A stretch of 64,000 nucleotides of DNA from Faecalibacterium sp. (lineage in GTDB: Bacteria > Bacillota > Clostridia > Oscillospirales > Ruminococcaceae): contig JAHHRL010000004.1 in the NCBI GenBank assembly GCA_020025825.1, forward strand, positions 1 to 64,000, given 5' to 3'. Position numbers and translations under genes: made by a program. Of this stretch, positions 36,513 through 45,313 are shown piece after piece (positions within the stretch are counted from its first letter, which is position 1; each line of letters opens with the position of its first letter). The notes below the pieces were generated by a model. The model had not been told where the DNA came from. It was given only the letters and a program-made list of their open reading frames with translations, and searched no databases.

Positions 36513-36690
36513 AGCTCAGTCGCTCCTATCTCTATAATCGTGATTCGATCAACTCGAAAATCGGGGCCTAATAGCTCCCTTAGACTTATTTTATCGCAAC
36601 AGAGAGCGGTTGTACAGCATAAAATTACTTTTTTGGCGGTTTCTCCAATCCGACAATTTACACCGCTACCCCTTTGTGCATTTTTTCTAG
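36513..36690 (-). other. Leader of ptsH; no gene seen
   Basis: 178 bases between trmD and ptsH. A TAAAAT element near 36593 could be a -10, but no good -35 is seen. A small inverted repeat (CGATTTTCGAGTTGATCG region) lies near 36540-36565. No known riboswitch recognised. Confidence 0.4.
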
Positions 36691-37503
36691 TTATTTTTCA
36701 TCAGATTGTGCGCTAACACAAAAGTTTTCCACAATTTCAGGTTCCGCAGCAGGGCGTTTACGCTTGCGGCGCTTTTTTTCCGGCACAGGCGGATGCGCTG
36801 CTTCGTAAGCCTTCCACAGGTCAGGCCGACGCTGTTTTGTACGCTGTTTGCTCTGCTCCATACGCCAAGCATCTACCTTACCGTGGTCCCCGCTTAACAA
36901 AACCGAGGGCACCGTGCGGCCTTCCCACACTTCCGGACGTGTATACTGCGGATACTCCAGCAGTCCGTCCCAAAAGCTCTCGTCCTCATATCCTTTTTGT
37001 TCCGCCAGTACGCCGGGCTGTAAACGCAGAACACTATCCGCTACCGCCAAAGCTGCCAGCTCACCGCCTGTTAAGACAAAGTCGCCCAGGCTCATTTCCT
37101 CATCCGCAAAAGCTTCGATTACACGCTCGTCAATGCCCTCGTAATGACCGCATACAAATGTGATGTTATCATACTGTGCCAAGCGCTTCGCTTGCTCTTC
37201 ATCAAATTTTATGCCGCCGGGGGTCATAAAAATGACATGAGGTTTCGGGCGGCCCTGCTGCTCGACCTGATTTGCAATATCACGCAGACAGTCGGCAATA
37301 GGCTGGGCATACATAACCATGCCGCAGCCGCCTCCATAAGGATAATCGTCCGTTTGCTTTTGTTTATTCAAGGTATAATCTCGAATTTGGTGGCTATGGG
37401 TTTCGATATAGCCTCTTTTTGCCGCACGGCCCAGAATGCTTTCGTCCAGCACACGCTGGCACATATCCGGAAACAGCGTGGCAATATCCACACGCATACC
37501 CAT
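36691..37503 (-). CDS. trmD: tRNA (guanine37-N1)-methyltransferase with extended C-terminus
   Basis: 270 residues. SPOUT knot motifs YGGGCGMVM and DEEMSLGDFVLTGGELAAL are present. It methylates G37 of tRNAs that read CNN and prevents frameshifting. The last 30 or so residues are a basic stretch (KKRRKRKRP) and an acidic end beyond the usual TrmD length of about 240; its role is unknown. It starts one base after rimM ends and shares its transcript. Confidence 0.95.
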   Translation of the reverse strand: MGMRVDIATLFPDMCQRVLDESILGRAAKRGYIETHSHQIRDYTLNKQKQTDDYPYGGGCGMVMYAQPIADCLRDIANQVEQQGRPKPHVIFMTPGGIKFDEEQAKRLAQYDNITFVCGHYEGIDERVIEAFADEEMSLGDFVLTGGELAALAVADSVLRLQPGVLAEQKGYEDESFWDGLLEYPQYTRPEVWEGRTVPSVLLSGDHGKVDAWRMEQSKQRTKQRRPDLWKAYEAAHPPVPEKKRRKRKRPAAEPEIVENFCVSAQSDEK

Positions 37504-37504
37504 T

Positions 37505-38059
37505 TTATTCTTCCTCCACTGCTTCGGGTTTATCCAAAACTACATCATCGTCAAACATACCCGGAATCGGGCGGATGGAAATATAGCCAGCCTCGGGCTG
37601 CTTATCCACCAAAAATGCCGGCACACCGGGGAACATACGCTCCTCGCCGCTGGGGGTAACAACCGTATAAATGTCCTGCGGACCGGGGTGGGTCACGCTC
37701 TTTACGGTACCGTACACACGGCCGTCGTCTGCGTCACGCACTTCGCAGCCCAACAGGTCGGAAATAAAGCACACACCTTTTGCCAAGCGTACATCGTTGC
37801 GGTCAAAATACAGCATACTGCCCACCAGGCGTCGGGCAGCATCCATATCGTCCACACCCTCCAGTTTGAGGATTGCCATGCTGTTGGGCAGCTGGCGCAA
37901 AGCCTGTACTGCCATAGGCTTGCCGCCTTCAGCTGTGCCGTACAACACTTTTGCACGCTTCAGCAGGGCAGCCTCGCCACACCAAAGCTCCATTTTCAGC
38001 TCACCACGTACACCATGGGTGGTAACCAGTTTACCGGCTTCCAGATAGGGACGAATCAT
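37505..38059 (-). CDS. rimM: Ribosome maturation factor RimM
   Basis: 184 residues. N-terminal LVTTHGVRGELKM barrel and the PRC-barrel-type C-terminal domain (LLGCEVRDADDGRVYGTV...IYTVV). It assists 30S assembly near S19. It ends with an acidic tail and lies directly upstream of trmD, a common pair. Confidence 0.95.
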   Translation of the reverse strand: MIRPYLEAGKLVTTHGVRGELKMELWCGEAALLKRAKVLYGTAEGGKPMAVQALRQLPNSMAILKLEGVDDMDAARRLVGSMLYFDRNDVRLAKGVCFISDLLGCEVRDADDGRVYGTVKSVTHPGPQDIYTVVTPSGEERMFPGVPAFLVDKQPEAGYISIRPIPGMFDDDVVLDKPEAVEEE

Positions 38060-38088
38060 ATACGGTACCTCACTTTTCCAGAAATAAA

Positions 38089-38120
38089 AAGCGTCCTTTG
38101 CACAAGGGCAAAGGACGCTT
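38089..38120 (-). terminator. Terminator between khpA and rimM
   Basis: A perfect 13-base stem AAGCGTCCTTTGC with a six-base loop, followed by TTTTATTTC on the minus strand. It probably lowers rimM-trmD expression relative to rpsP-khpA. Confidence 0.8.
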
Positions 38121-38124
38121 GCTA

Positions 38125-38358
38125 TCAGTCGATCTCGACCAGGACCTTTTCGCCGACACGCACGGATGCAGCACGCATGACCACGCGAATAGCCTTTGCG
38201 ATGCGTCCCTGTTTGCCAATGACTCGGCCCATATCGCTCTCTGCCACCTTCAGGTGGTAGACGACCGTACCGTCCTCCTGAGGTGCGTCCGCTGTAACAA
38301 CAACAGCGTCCTTATCCTCCACGAGGCCCTTGGCCACAGCCAACAACAGTTCCTGCAT
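38125..38358 (-). CDS. khpA: KH-domain RNA-binding protein KhpA
   Basis: 77 residues with a single KH fold and the GRVIGKQGR loop that grips RNA. KhpA pairs with KhpB (Jag/EloR) and influences cell elongation and sRNA action in Firmicutes. It follows rpsP, its conserved neighbour. GGAGG precedes the ATG. Confidence 0.95.
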   Translation of the reverse strand: MQELLLAVAKGLVEDKDAVVVTADAPQEDGTVVYHLKVAESDMGRVIGKQGRIAKAIRVVMRAASVRVGEKVLVEID

Positions 38359-38377
38359 GGATCCAACCTCCGTTTAA

Positions 38378-38620
38378 TTACAGAATGTTGGACTTCTTCA
38401 GCAGAACGCGGACAGTGTCGGTGGGCTGAGCGCCGTTAGCAATCCACTGCTTTGCCTTGTCAGCGTCGATCTTTACAACAGAGGGCTCACGGGTAGGATC
38501 GTAAGTGCCGATCTCCTCGATGAAACGGCCGTCACGGGGGAAGCGGCTGTCAGCAACAACAACACGGTAGAAGGGAGCCTTCTTTGCGCCCATGCGGCGC
38601 AGTCTGATTTTAACTGCCAT
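38378..38620 (-). CDS. rpsP: 30S ribosomal protein S16
   Basis: 80 residues. [19 protein letters not shown] is the S16 signature. The ATG at 38620 has GGAGG 9 bases upstream; 33 further codons are open upstream but pass through hairpins and are not family sequence. Confidence 0.97.
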   Translation of the reverse strand: MAVKIRLRRMGAKKAPFYRVVVADSRFPRDGRFIEEIGTYDPTREPSVVKIDADKAKQWIANGAQPTDTVRVLLKKSNIL

Positions 38621-38730
38621 AATGAAATACCTCCAAAAATAAATAGAAAAAATGATTTGGCCCTGTGGGGCTTTATTATATTGAAAAACCCTGGGGCCGC
38701 CTGGCTTTGGGGTTTTCACCGAAAATAAAA
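38621..38730 (-). promoter_or_regulatory. Structured ffh-rpsP spacer
   Basis: 110 bases with two hairpin-forming stretches on the minus strand: AAAACCC...GGGTTTT (about 38679-38714) and GCCCCACAGGGC (about 38660-38671) followed by ATCATTTTTTC. They may attenuate read-through from ffh or regulate S16 synthesis. Confidence 0.4.
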
Positions 38731-40065
38731 TTAGAAGAAACCTTTCATACCGCTCATGCGGCGTGCAAAGGATTTAGGGCTCTTCTTGACCTGCTTCATC
38801 AACTTTTGCATCATCTCGTACTGCTTCAGCAAGCGGTTCACGTCCTCAACACGGGTACCACTGCCTGCCGCAATACGGCGCTTACGCTTCGGGTTGATGA
38901 TGGAAGGCTTCTCTCGCTCAGCAGGGGTCATGCTCAAAATGATAGCCTCAATGCGGTCCATCATCTTTTCGTCTACCTGACTGGGGTCGATTTTTGCGCC
39001 GCCGGGCATCATGCCCAACATTGCCGAAGCACCGCCCATCTTTTTAATCTGCGCAAACTGTTCCAACATATCGTTCATATCGAACTTGTTTTCCAGCATA
39101 CGCTTGGCTGCTTTTTCCGCAGCCTCCATATCAGCCGATTCCTGAGCCTTTTCAATCAGGCTCAGCACGTCGCCCATGCCCAAAATACGGCCGGCCATGC
39201 GTGCCGGGTGGAACACTTCCAAATCGTCCAGCTTTTCGCCTACGCCTTGGAACAAAATCGGCTTACCGGTAACTGCCAAAACGCTCAGAGCAGCACCGCC
39301 ACGGGTGTCGCCGTCTGTCTTGGTCAGGATAACACCGTCCACGCCTACGGTTTCGTTAAAGGTTTTTGCAACGTTTACGGCGTCCTGACCGGCCATTGCG
39401 TCCACCACCAACAAGGTGCTGTCCACTTCAACAGCCTGCTTCAGCTCAACCAGTTCCTGCATCAGGACTTCGTCAATCTGTAAGCGGCCTGCCGTATCCA
39501 GAATCACCAGGTCATTGCCGTAGTCACGTGCGTGTGCCAGTGCCTTCTGTGCAATCACAGCAGGCTTTTCTGTGCCCATTGTAAACACAGGGACATCTAC
39601 CTGCTTGCCCACGACCTGTAACTGGTCGATTGCAGCAGGACGGTAAATATCGCAGGCTACCAGCAGCGGGCGACGGCCCTGTTTGCGGTAGTACTTTGCC
39701 AGCTTTGCTGCGTGGGTCGTTTTACCGTTACCTTGCAGACCGCAAAGCATCACAACGGTTTGGCCCTTGTTTTTGATGTGTAACTGAGCAGCTTCCTCAC
39801 CGCCCATCAAAGCGGTAAGCTCCTCGTTTACGATTTTAATAACCTGCTGTGCCGGAGTCAGGCTTTCCATAACTTCCTGGCCCATAGCACGCTCGGACAC
39901 CTTTGCGCAGAAGTCCTTGGCAACCTTAAAGTTGACGTCAGCTTCCAGCAAAGCCATGCGTACCTCACGCATTGCAGCCTTAACGTCTGCCTCGGTGAGT
40001 TTGCCGTGATTTTTTAGTTTTTTGAATACGCCAGCCAAGCGATCAGAAAGAGATTCGAATGCCAT
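38731..40065 (-). CDS. ffh: Signal recognition particle GTPase Ffh
   Basis: 444 residues. NG domain with [20 protein letters not shown] and [10 protein letters not shown], then the Met-rich M domain (MLGMMPGG and the [24 protein letters not shown] helix) that binds 4.5S RNA and signal sequences. The ATG at 40065 has AAAGGGG upstream. It lies 13 bases after ylxM, its normal neighbour. Confidence 0.97.
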   Translation of the reverse strand: MAFESLSDRLAGVFKKLKNHGKLTEADVKAAMREVRMALLEADVNFKVAKDFCAKVSERAMGQEVMESLTPAQQVIKIVNEELTALMGGEEAAQLHIKNKGQTVVMLCGLQGNGKTTHAAKLAKYYRKQGRRPLLVACDIYRPAAIDQLQVVGKQVDVPVFTMGTEKPAVIAQKALAHARDYGNDLVILDTAGRLQIDEVLMQELVELKQAVEVDSTLLVVDAMAGQDAVNVAKTFNETVGVDGVILTKTDGDTRGGAALSVLAVTGKPILFQGVGEKLDDLEVFHPARMAGRILGMGDVLSLIEKAQESADMEAAEKAAKRMLENKFDMNDMLEQFAQIKKMGGASAMLGMMPGGAKIDPSQVDEKMMDRIEAIILSMTPAEREKPSIINPKRKRRIAAGSGTRVEDVNRLLKQYEMMQKLMKQVKKSPKSFARRMSGMKGFF

Positions 40066-40078
40066 TTGGTCCCCTTTC

Positions 40079-40459
40079 TCAGTCCTCGGACTCATCCATC
40101 GAGCGGATGATGCTGAGCAGCTGATTTAGCGTGCGATCAAAATCGCCGGAATTATAACCGCCGTATGCACCGGCGTTATCAAATTTAGCTTTACGCACGA
40201 TTTGTTCCATCTGGTCCAGCTTATCCTGTACCTGACGGTAACGTGCCGCAAAACCGACCTTTTCTTCCAGTTCCAGCAGGCTGCTCTCGCCATGTTTGAT
40301 GGCATCCCGCACGCCCTGCCGGGTAATCCCGAAGTTTTCCCCGATTTCGCTAAGCGACAAATCGTCGTTATAATACTGTTCCATCATCTCCCGCTGTTTT
40401 TCGGTGAGTGCTCTGCCATAAAAGTCCAGAAGATAACTCATTTCCAGATTTTTGGCCAT
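40079..40459 (-). CDS. ylxM: YlxM/p13-like helix-turn-helix protein
   Basis: 126 residues. The sigma70 region 4-like HTH (LTEKQREMMEQYYNDDLSLSEIGENFGITRQGVRDA) is typical of YlxM, which stimulates the SRP GTPase cycle in streptococci. A C-terminal extension with Gly/Tyr-rich AGAYGGYNSGD follows. The ATG at 40459 with GGGGGTG upstream is preferred over a GTG at 40474. Confidence 0.93.
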   Translation of the reverse strand: MAKNLEMSYLLDFYGRALTEKQREMMEQYYNDDLSLSEIGENFGITRQGVRDAIKHGESSLLELEEKVGFAARYRQVQDKLDQMEQIVRKAKFDNAGAYGGYNSGDFDRTLNQLLSIIRSMDESED

Positions 40460-40520
40460 TCTGTGCACCCCCACGAGAAATACGGAAACTACGTAAAGTC
40501 ATAATGCTTTACCATAACGC

Positions 40521-40549
40521 AGTATATCATCCCCCTTTTGAAAAGTCAA
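40521..40549 (-). promoter_or_regulatory. Sigma-A promoter of ylxM-ffh
   Basis: TTGACT (40544-40549), 17-base spacer, TATACT (40521-40526), minus strand. Confidence 0.82.
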
Positions 40550-40660
40550 TATACTTTACAAAAAACTTTTTCCCATTATTTTTTTGTGTCTTTTCGCCAT
40601 TTTATTCATCTGCATTTTGTCGCTCTTGTTTGTTTTTCCACGCTACAAAGCGCCAAAAAA

Positions 40661-40709
40661 AGAAGACCCGTTCCTTGCAGCATCACAAACTGCGGCGAAC
40701 GAGTCTTCT
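40661..40709 (-). terminator. Terminator of the lytic transglycosylase gene
   Basis: AGAAGACCCGTTC pairs with GAACGAGTCTTCT (one mismatch) around a 23-base loop that holds a second small stem; TTTTTTTT follows on the minus strand. Confidence 0.82.
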
Positions 40710-40741
40710 CTGTTTCTATTCAATTTTTTTGTGGCAAGGCC

Positions 40742-41938
40742 TTAAATACCTGCTGCAATAAATTGTGCACGCCAGCCCAAGGTTACCGTATGCACTTTCG
40801 GCACAGTACCGTTTGCCTTGTAGTATTCGTAGTTACCGGCACCCACTTGATAGCGTAAAAGCGCATCTTCTTCATTGGTAACATATCTGCGGTGGTAGCC
40901 CAAAATTGCGCAGCCCGCCTTGATAGACACGTACGGGTCCAGCAGCTCCGACATGGATTGGATTCCCAGCTGTCTATGCAGCAGCGAGAAGCATACATCA
41001 TTTACCTGCATCAAGCCCCAGTCCGTAGTGCCATTGCTGTTTACATGGGTCAGGCCCGGCACAAAGCGGCTCTCATTATAGATAATCGCCAGAATCAACT
41101 CGTAGCTTACATTGTAATGCTGCGCCATCTCCCAAGTGTACTGCTTCAAATCTGCGTCCCACTCATTATAACGGCGGATTGGGTCCGAATTGCCGTTACC
41201 CTGCAACACAGGACCGGGCTTGGGCGGTTCCGGGGTCGGCTCCTCTGTCGGGGGTGGCGGTTCCGGCGTTACTTCCGGTGTAGCCTCCGGCGGCGGTTCA
41301 GGTGTTTGTTCCTGTTCCGGTTCCGGTTTCGGTTCTTCCGAGGGAATCACACCATTTTCGTCCGGGGTCGGTTCAGGTGTCGGGGTAGGTTCTGGAGTAG
41401 GCTCCGGAGTTGGAACCGGCGTAGGCACCGGGGTCGGGACAGGAGTAGGTACGGGGGTAGGTGCCGGTGTAGGTGGAGGCGGCACTTCAAAATCGTCCAG
41501 CTCTACATCCGACTCGCCAAAGTAATCTTCCGCATTATCGTATAAAGTATCATCAATATCCTGCGTTTCAATCTTACGCAGAATTTCCAGCTTCTTCTCA
41601 GAGATACCCAACTCACGCAAAAGGGCTTCCATTTCCTTTTGCGTCATAGGCTTATAGGTTCCGCTTGGCGTAACCGTTGGTTCAACCTCCGGTGTTGCAG
41701 TCGGTTCCGGTTCTTTTTCCATTGTAGGCCGTGCAGTGGGCATCGGCTTAGCTGCCGCAAAAACATCTCCCTGAGGGCGGTGTTTCCAAGCAGTTGTAAC
41801 GCCTATGGTCACTACACCAACTGCCAACACACCGGAAACAACTTGCAGCACTCTGCTTAAAAGGCTTTTTTTCGGCGGGGAAATATCCCATACGGGCCCC
41901 GTGTATTCATCTGTTCTGTTTTTATTATTTGAATCCAT
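40742..41938 (-). CDS. Membrane-anchored lytic transglycosylase with Pro/Thr spacer
   Basis: 398 residues. Cytoplasmic N-terminus with PVWDISPPKK, one membrane segment at about 30-48, a first Pro-rich stretch, a charged helical patch (about 100-145), a long Pro-Thr/Pro-Glu spacer (PTPVPTPVPTP repeats, about 150-240) and a C-terminal SLT domain with catalytic Glu in IIYNESRF and the GLMQV motif. SLT enzymes cut glycan strands to anhydro-muropeptides. The spacer probably lets the catalytic head reach across the wall. Promoter uncertain (TACAAT near 41990). Confidence 0.9.
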   Translation of the reverse strand: MDSNNKNRTDEYTGPVWDISPPKKSLLSRVLQVVSGVLAVGVVTIGVTTAWKHRPQGDVFAAAKPMPTARPTMEKEPEPTATPEVEPTVTPSGTYKPMTQKEMEALLRELGISEKKLEILRKIETQDIDDTLYDNAEDYFGESDVELDDFEVPPPPTPAPTPVPTPVPTPVPTPVPTPEPTPEPTPTPEPTPDENGVIPSEEPKPEPEQEQTPEPPPEATPEVTPEPPPPTEEPTPEPPKPGPVLQGNGNSDPIRRYNEWDADLKQYTWEMAQHYNVSYELILAIIYNESRFVPGLTHVNSNGTTDWGLMQVNDVCFSLLHRQLGIQSMSELLDPYVSIKAGCAILGYHRRYVTNEEDALLRYQVGAGNYEYYKANGTVPKVHTVTLGWRAQFIAAGI

Positions 41939-42044
41939 GTTCGGTTCCCTTTTTCCTGTATAGCCACTACGTTTTTTTGATTGTACCAGAAAACGCTATT
42001 GTTTTCCACCAATTCTACATTTTGCGTGCAAAACTTAGAATAAA

Positions 42045-42078
42045 AAAAGAGAAGGCACCTAACGGAACCTTCTCTTTT
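42045..42078 (-). terminator. Terminator of tRNA-Gln
   Basis: AAAAGAGAAGG / CCTTCTCTTTT stem just after the tRNA, followed by TTTATTC on the minus strand. Confidence 0.8.
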
Positions 42079-42082
42079 CAAG

Positions 42083-42153
42083 TTGCCCAGGCAGGAGTTG
42101 AACCTACGATGGGGGAGTCAAAGTCCCCTGCCTTACCGCTTGGCTACTGGGCA
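42083..42153 (-). tRNA. tRNA-Gln (anticodon TTG)
   Basis: 71 nt including the discriminator base. Acceptor TGCCCAG pairs with CTGGGCA, anticodon loop CTTTGAC gives TTG, T-loop TTCAACT. CCA is not encoded. Confidence 0.93.
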
Positions 42154-42177
42154 TCGCTTTTGTCTTCACAGTGATAT

Positions 42178-42206
42178 ATTTTAACCTATTCTTGAAAAGT
42201 TGTCAA
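42178..42206 (-). promoter_or_regulatory. Sigma-A promoter of tRNA-Gln
   Basis: TTGACA (42201-42206), 17-base spacer, TAAAAT (42178-42183), minus strand. Confidence 0.85.
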
Positions 42207-42339
42207 GGGTCTGGTTTGCTTCTCCCATTGCCATAGCAACTTATCGTGTTTATCTCTCTTATTTATTTGTTTTTCGTCTTTTACGTTACACACAGTTGCA
42301 TTGTATCATGCGGTATTCCTATTTGCAGCGTGCATACAA

Positions 42340-42375
42340 AAAAGCTCTACAGCCATATTGGCCTGTAGAGCTTTT
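42340..42375 (-). terminator. Terminator of the surface-fibre locus
   Basis: AAAAGCTCTACAG(G)CCA stem with one bulge around TAT, followed by a T tract (TTTTGTATG) on the minus strand. It is the first clear full stop after the gene run that begins near 51153. Confidence 0.82.
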
Positions 42376-42399
42376 ATTTTTCTTATTGCTTATTACACA

Positions 42400-43356
42400 T
42401 TACTGTGCAGTGTTGTCGTTGTTCTTCTTGCGCTTCACCCACAATACTACCAACACAATTAACAGCAGAATGCCTGCAAGGCCACCGACCATTGCAACTG
42501 TGCTCTGTGTTGCCTTTGCATCATCAGGTGTTTCTGCACGGGGAACTTCCGGTTCCTCGATTTCTTCACCGTTGGTAGTAGGTGCCTGCGGCTCAATCGG
42601 TTCGGCCGGTGTTTCCGATGTATTGTTATCACCACCGGCAATAAGCTCGCCACCAGTACCAGTACCACCTGCACCAGTACCGCCGCCAACATGGACAGTC
42701 TGATAAATCGTCTGGCCCGGAATATAAGTGGGGTCATACTGATAATAGAAGGTGAATACTGTCGTTTCGCCTTCCTTAAATTCAGCTTCCATCTCACCTG
42801 CTGCGTTATAGCCGCAGTTTTCCGGCATAACCAGCTTGTAATAATCCACTGCTGCTGCGTGCAATACTGCCTTAGGGCCGCCAGCCTGACCAACCATAGC
42901 GGGTGCTACTTCGGCCTTGGTATTGACGTCTACAAAGCGAACCTCATAATCATAAGTCAGCTTTTCCGTGCTCATTGCATATTCCGCAACAAAATCAATA
43001 TCACGGTCAATTACCATGCCGGAAGCATACCCGGGTGCTTTGTTGTAGACGTAGTATCTGCCTGTTTCATCATTTACTGTAAAAGGCAGGCTATCTACTG
43101 CGGGCAAAGCCTCACCAGCATGCAGTAAAAAGGCCAAGCTGCCCGTGCTGGTCAGTTTTACATTCTCGCCATACTTAGCTTTTAAGGTATCATTTAAGCT
43201 GTATGTGCCATGCTCGCCCGGACGGAACGTAACAACATAGCCCTCGTCCTTACCCTGTGCAGGGCCTTCTGCAAAAGCAGGTACAACAAAGGCTGCCAGG
43301 GACACTGTCAGCGCAATTGCGGTTGCCAGCAACCGTTTTGCAAAAACCTTGCGCAT
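42400..43356 (-). CDS. Exported membrane-anchored protein with MucBP-like repeats
   Basis: 318 residues. Signal peptide (cleavage after about residue 29, VPAFA), a beta-rich body with a MucBP-like segment (YEVRFVDVNTKAEVAPAM ... FTFYYQYD) at about 135-215, a Gly-rich patch, a Pro/Glu linker, then a membrane helix at about 287-308 with a KRKKNND tail. There is no LPXTG motif, so it is held by its C-terminal helix. It is the last gene of the fibre locus, 3 bases after its neighbour, and may be a fibre base or wall-binding partner. Function not shown by sequence. Confidence 0.75.
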   Translation of the reverse strand: MRKVFAKRLLATAIALTVSLAAFVVPAFAEGPAQGKDEGYVVTFRPGEHGTYSLNDTLKAKYGENVKLTSTGSLAFLLHAGEALPAVDSLPFTVNDETGRYYVYNKAPGYASGMVIDRDIDFVAEYAMSTEKLTYDYEVRFVDVNTKAEVAPAMVGQAGGPKAVLHAAAVDYYKLVMPENCGYNAAGEMEAEFKEGETTVFTFYYQYDPTYIPGQTIYQTVHVGGGTGAGGTGTGGELIAGGDNNTSETPAEPIEPQAPTTNGEEIEEPEVPRAETPDDAKATQSTVAMVGGLAGILLLIVLVVLWVKRKKNNDNTAQ

Positions 43357-43359
43357 ACT

Positions 43360-44061
43360 TCAGTCCCCCTTCTTCTTTCTTTTTAGTACAACCAACAGAA
43401 TCAGTGCTGCAACGCACACGCCTGCCAACAGCCAAATCATACTATTATCACCGGTTTTTACGGTAACAATCGTTTGGTCCTGACCCTTTTCGACACCGGT
43501 TACAGCATCCGATGCCATAAAGTTAAACTCAACATTACCAACTGCCTGCTGGAAATCGTTAGTTGTTGTTGTACCGTCGGGCAAAATGCTCATTGTAACA
43601 ACAACCTTTTCGCCGGGCTTCAGCATCGCAATCAGCTGACGCTTTTCCGACTGTGTCCACTCCTCCAAGCCAGCAGTGACCGTTTTATCCGAGCCACCGC
43701 CTACTACCGTGCCACTCAGCTTCTGCGTAACAGGGTCATAACCAAACAGGACTTCATCGTTTGCCTTTAGGGTAACGGTGTATCCTGCCTGAATTTTGGG
43801 GTTGCTGTTCAGCGCACCAACCAATGTTTGCAGAACCTCGGTACTCATGTAGATGTTGGTATTTTTCTGGCTTTGGTTTTCAACAGTAATCTGACCGGAA
43901 GCTTCCACACCGGGCAGCATATTGTCAAAACCGCTCATGGAAATGCCTTCGCAGTTAAACTTGTTTCCATCATATACAACTGTGCTGCTGTCTGCAAAGC
44001 CGACCACAGCCATCGCAACCGCCATAACCAAAGCCAGGGCGATCATGCTGATTTTCTTCAT
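43360..44061 (-). CDS. Exported C-terminally anchored protein of the fibre locus
   Basis: 233 residues. Signal peptide (MKKISMIALALVMAVAMAV), a beta-rich body with a segment on NxxxKNTNIYMSTE typical of CalY/TasA-neighbour proteins, and a C-terminal helix followed by KRKKKGD. Just before the helix is VKTGDN, reminiscent of sortase signals of the xPKTGD kind but without the Leu-Pro. Either membrane retention or non-standard sortase anchoring is possible. The ATG at 44061 has AGGTGG upstream; a GTG four codons earlier is less likely. Confidence 0.72.
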   Translation of the reverse strand: MKKISMIALALVMAVAMAVVGFADSSTVVYDGNKFNCEGISMSGFDNMLPGVEASGQITVENQSQKNTNIYMSTEVLQTLVGALNSNPKIQAGYTVTLKANDEVLFGYDPVTQKLSGTVVGGGSDKTVTAGLEEWTQSEKRQLIAMLKPGEKVVVTMSILPDGTTTTNDFQQAVGNVEFNFMASDAVTGVEKGQDQTIVTVKTGDNSMIWLLAGVCVAALILLVVLKRKKKGD

Positions 44062-44085
44062 CGTAATTGCCACCTGTCTTTCCTG

Positions 44086-44757
44086 TTATTGTGCGATGCT
44101 CAAAATTTTGCCACTCTCGTCCAGGGTTACATCAATGCCCCAGCTTGCCAGAATAGCCGCCTTGTTTACTTCATTGTGTCCCGATGCAAACTGTACGCCT
44201 TCAGCGTATGCTTCCAGCTGAACGCCTTTATCTGCGTATACATTGCCAGCGCTTGCACTTAATGCCAGCGACTCTAACAATGCGTCTGTTTCCTGACCGG
44301 GCTTTAACGGAGTTGCGTAGTAAAATACTTGCGTGTCAGTGTTTTCACGTCCAAACAAATCTTCTGCTTTCAACCATCCGTCCTTTGCAGTCAGGTTTAG
44401 CATTTGACCGCTTAAGGCCACCTCTCCACCTTTTGCAGCGGAATCGAGCCAAGTTTTATGTACTGTTACACGCACGTAAGCCGAAACATCGTCGCCGTTG
44501 CCGTCATTTTTCACTCGGTACAATCCGCCCAGGTTAATGGAATCTCCCGGCATCATATGAATTCCTTGGGGAAGCTCCACAGCGGCCTTTTCTGCCAACT
44601 CACTGTTCAAATCAATCGAAAGTGTTTTGGTATCCAAAGAAGCAGTAACATTTTCTTTTTCTGTACCGCCAATCTGGGTTGCAGCCAGAGAGCCACCCGC
44701 CACAACTGTCAGCAGTAAGGCAACAGCAATGGCCATAAGCAAATATCTTTTTTTCAC
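44086..44757 (-). CDS. TasA/CalY-like SipW-dependent exported subunit (divergent)
   Basis: 223 residues. The N-terminus (KKRYLLMAIAVALLLTVVAGGSLAATQ) has the long hydrophobic signal with a GGSLAA cleavage region seen in SipW substrates. The body has the MMPGDSINLGGLYRVKNDG segment that corresponds to the VPGDKLNK segment of its neighbours. The start is GTG at 44757, which overlaps the stop of the SipW gene (GTGA) and has GGGAG 8 bases upstream, so peptidase and substrate are translated in step. Most divergent of the four subunits. Confidence 0.75.
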   Translation of the reverse strand: MKKRYLLMAIAVALLLTVVAGGSLAATQIGGTEKENVTASLDTKTLSIDLNSELAEKAAVELPQGIHMMPGDSINLGGLYRVKNDGNGDDVSAYVRVTVHKTWLDSAAKGGEVALSGQMLNLTAKDGWLKAEDLFGRENTDTQVFYYATPLKPGQETDALLESLALSASAGNVYADKGVQLEAYAEGVQFASGHNEVNKAAILASWGIDVTLDESGKILSIAQ

Positions 44758-45248
44758 TTGCAATTCTCCCTTTCCTTACACTTGTCAGCCAGAGCCCACA
44801 ACAGCGCTGACAACGCAAACACGCAAGCACAAGTTAACATTCCTGCACGGGACTGTATCCATTGTGCAATCGCACCCATATGTGGCAGGCAAAACACTAC
44901 TTTTCCCACTATACACTGGTACTCCACCGGGTCAACGTCCGGCTGGCTGTTTGCGTCACCTTTGGTGACAAGCTGTTTGGCTGCTAAATCATTTTGTATT
45001 ACCCGATGGGTTTCCACCAAATGGTCTACACCCAAAGTAAAGGTAACGATGTCGCCGGTCTGCAGCTCCTGCGGTTGGCAGGGCGCTACATAAATAGCAC
45101 CGCCTACCGGAAGCGCCGGCACCATACTAGATGTTAGCACATGATAAACTTGGTAGCCAAATATCCTTGGTAAAGATAAAGGGAGGGCAACCAACACCAG
45201 CGCCAACATCAACAGTGTCGCCACTGTATTCAGCAGTTTCGCCTTCAT
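44754..45248 (-). CDS. sipW: SipW-type signal peptidase I (second copy)
   Basis: 164 residues. N-terminal and C-terminal membrane helices, with catalytic Ser41 in TSSMVPALPVG, His81 in ETHRVI and Asp98 in KGDAN. Use of His instead of Lys as base marks the ER/SipW class, which processes TasA-like fibre subunits. It is 30-40 percent identical by eye to the other SipW here. AAGGAGGG precedes the ATG. It lies directly before the 44086-44757 subunit gene. Confidence 0.92.
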   Translation of the reverse strand: MKAKLLNTVATLLMLALVLVALPLSLPRIFGYQVYHVLTSSMVPALPVGGAIYVAPCQPQELQTGDIVTFTLGVDHLVETHRVIQNDLAAKQLVTKGDANSQPDVDPVEYQCIVGKVVFCLPHMGAIAQWIQSRAGMLTCACVFALSALLWALADKCKERENCK

Positions 45249-45313
45249 GTGGCGCCCTCCTTATAATAACTTTATCTACGGGATAGCCTTTTTACAAAAT
45301 TTCAGCCTTTTGA

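Noticed and set aside
41370..41480. Short tandem repeat that might be taken for a CRISPR or satellite array
   Set aside because: It is the in-frame Pro-Thr spacer of the lytic transglycosylase.
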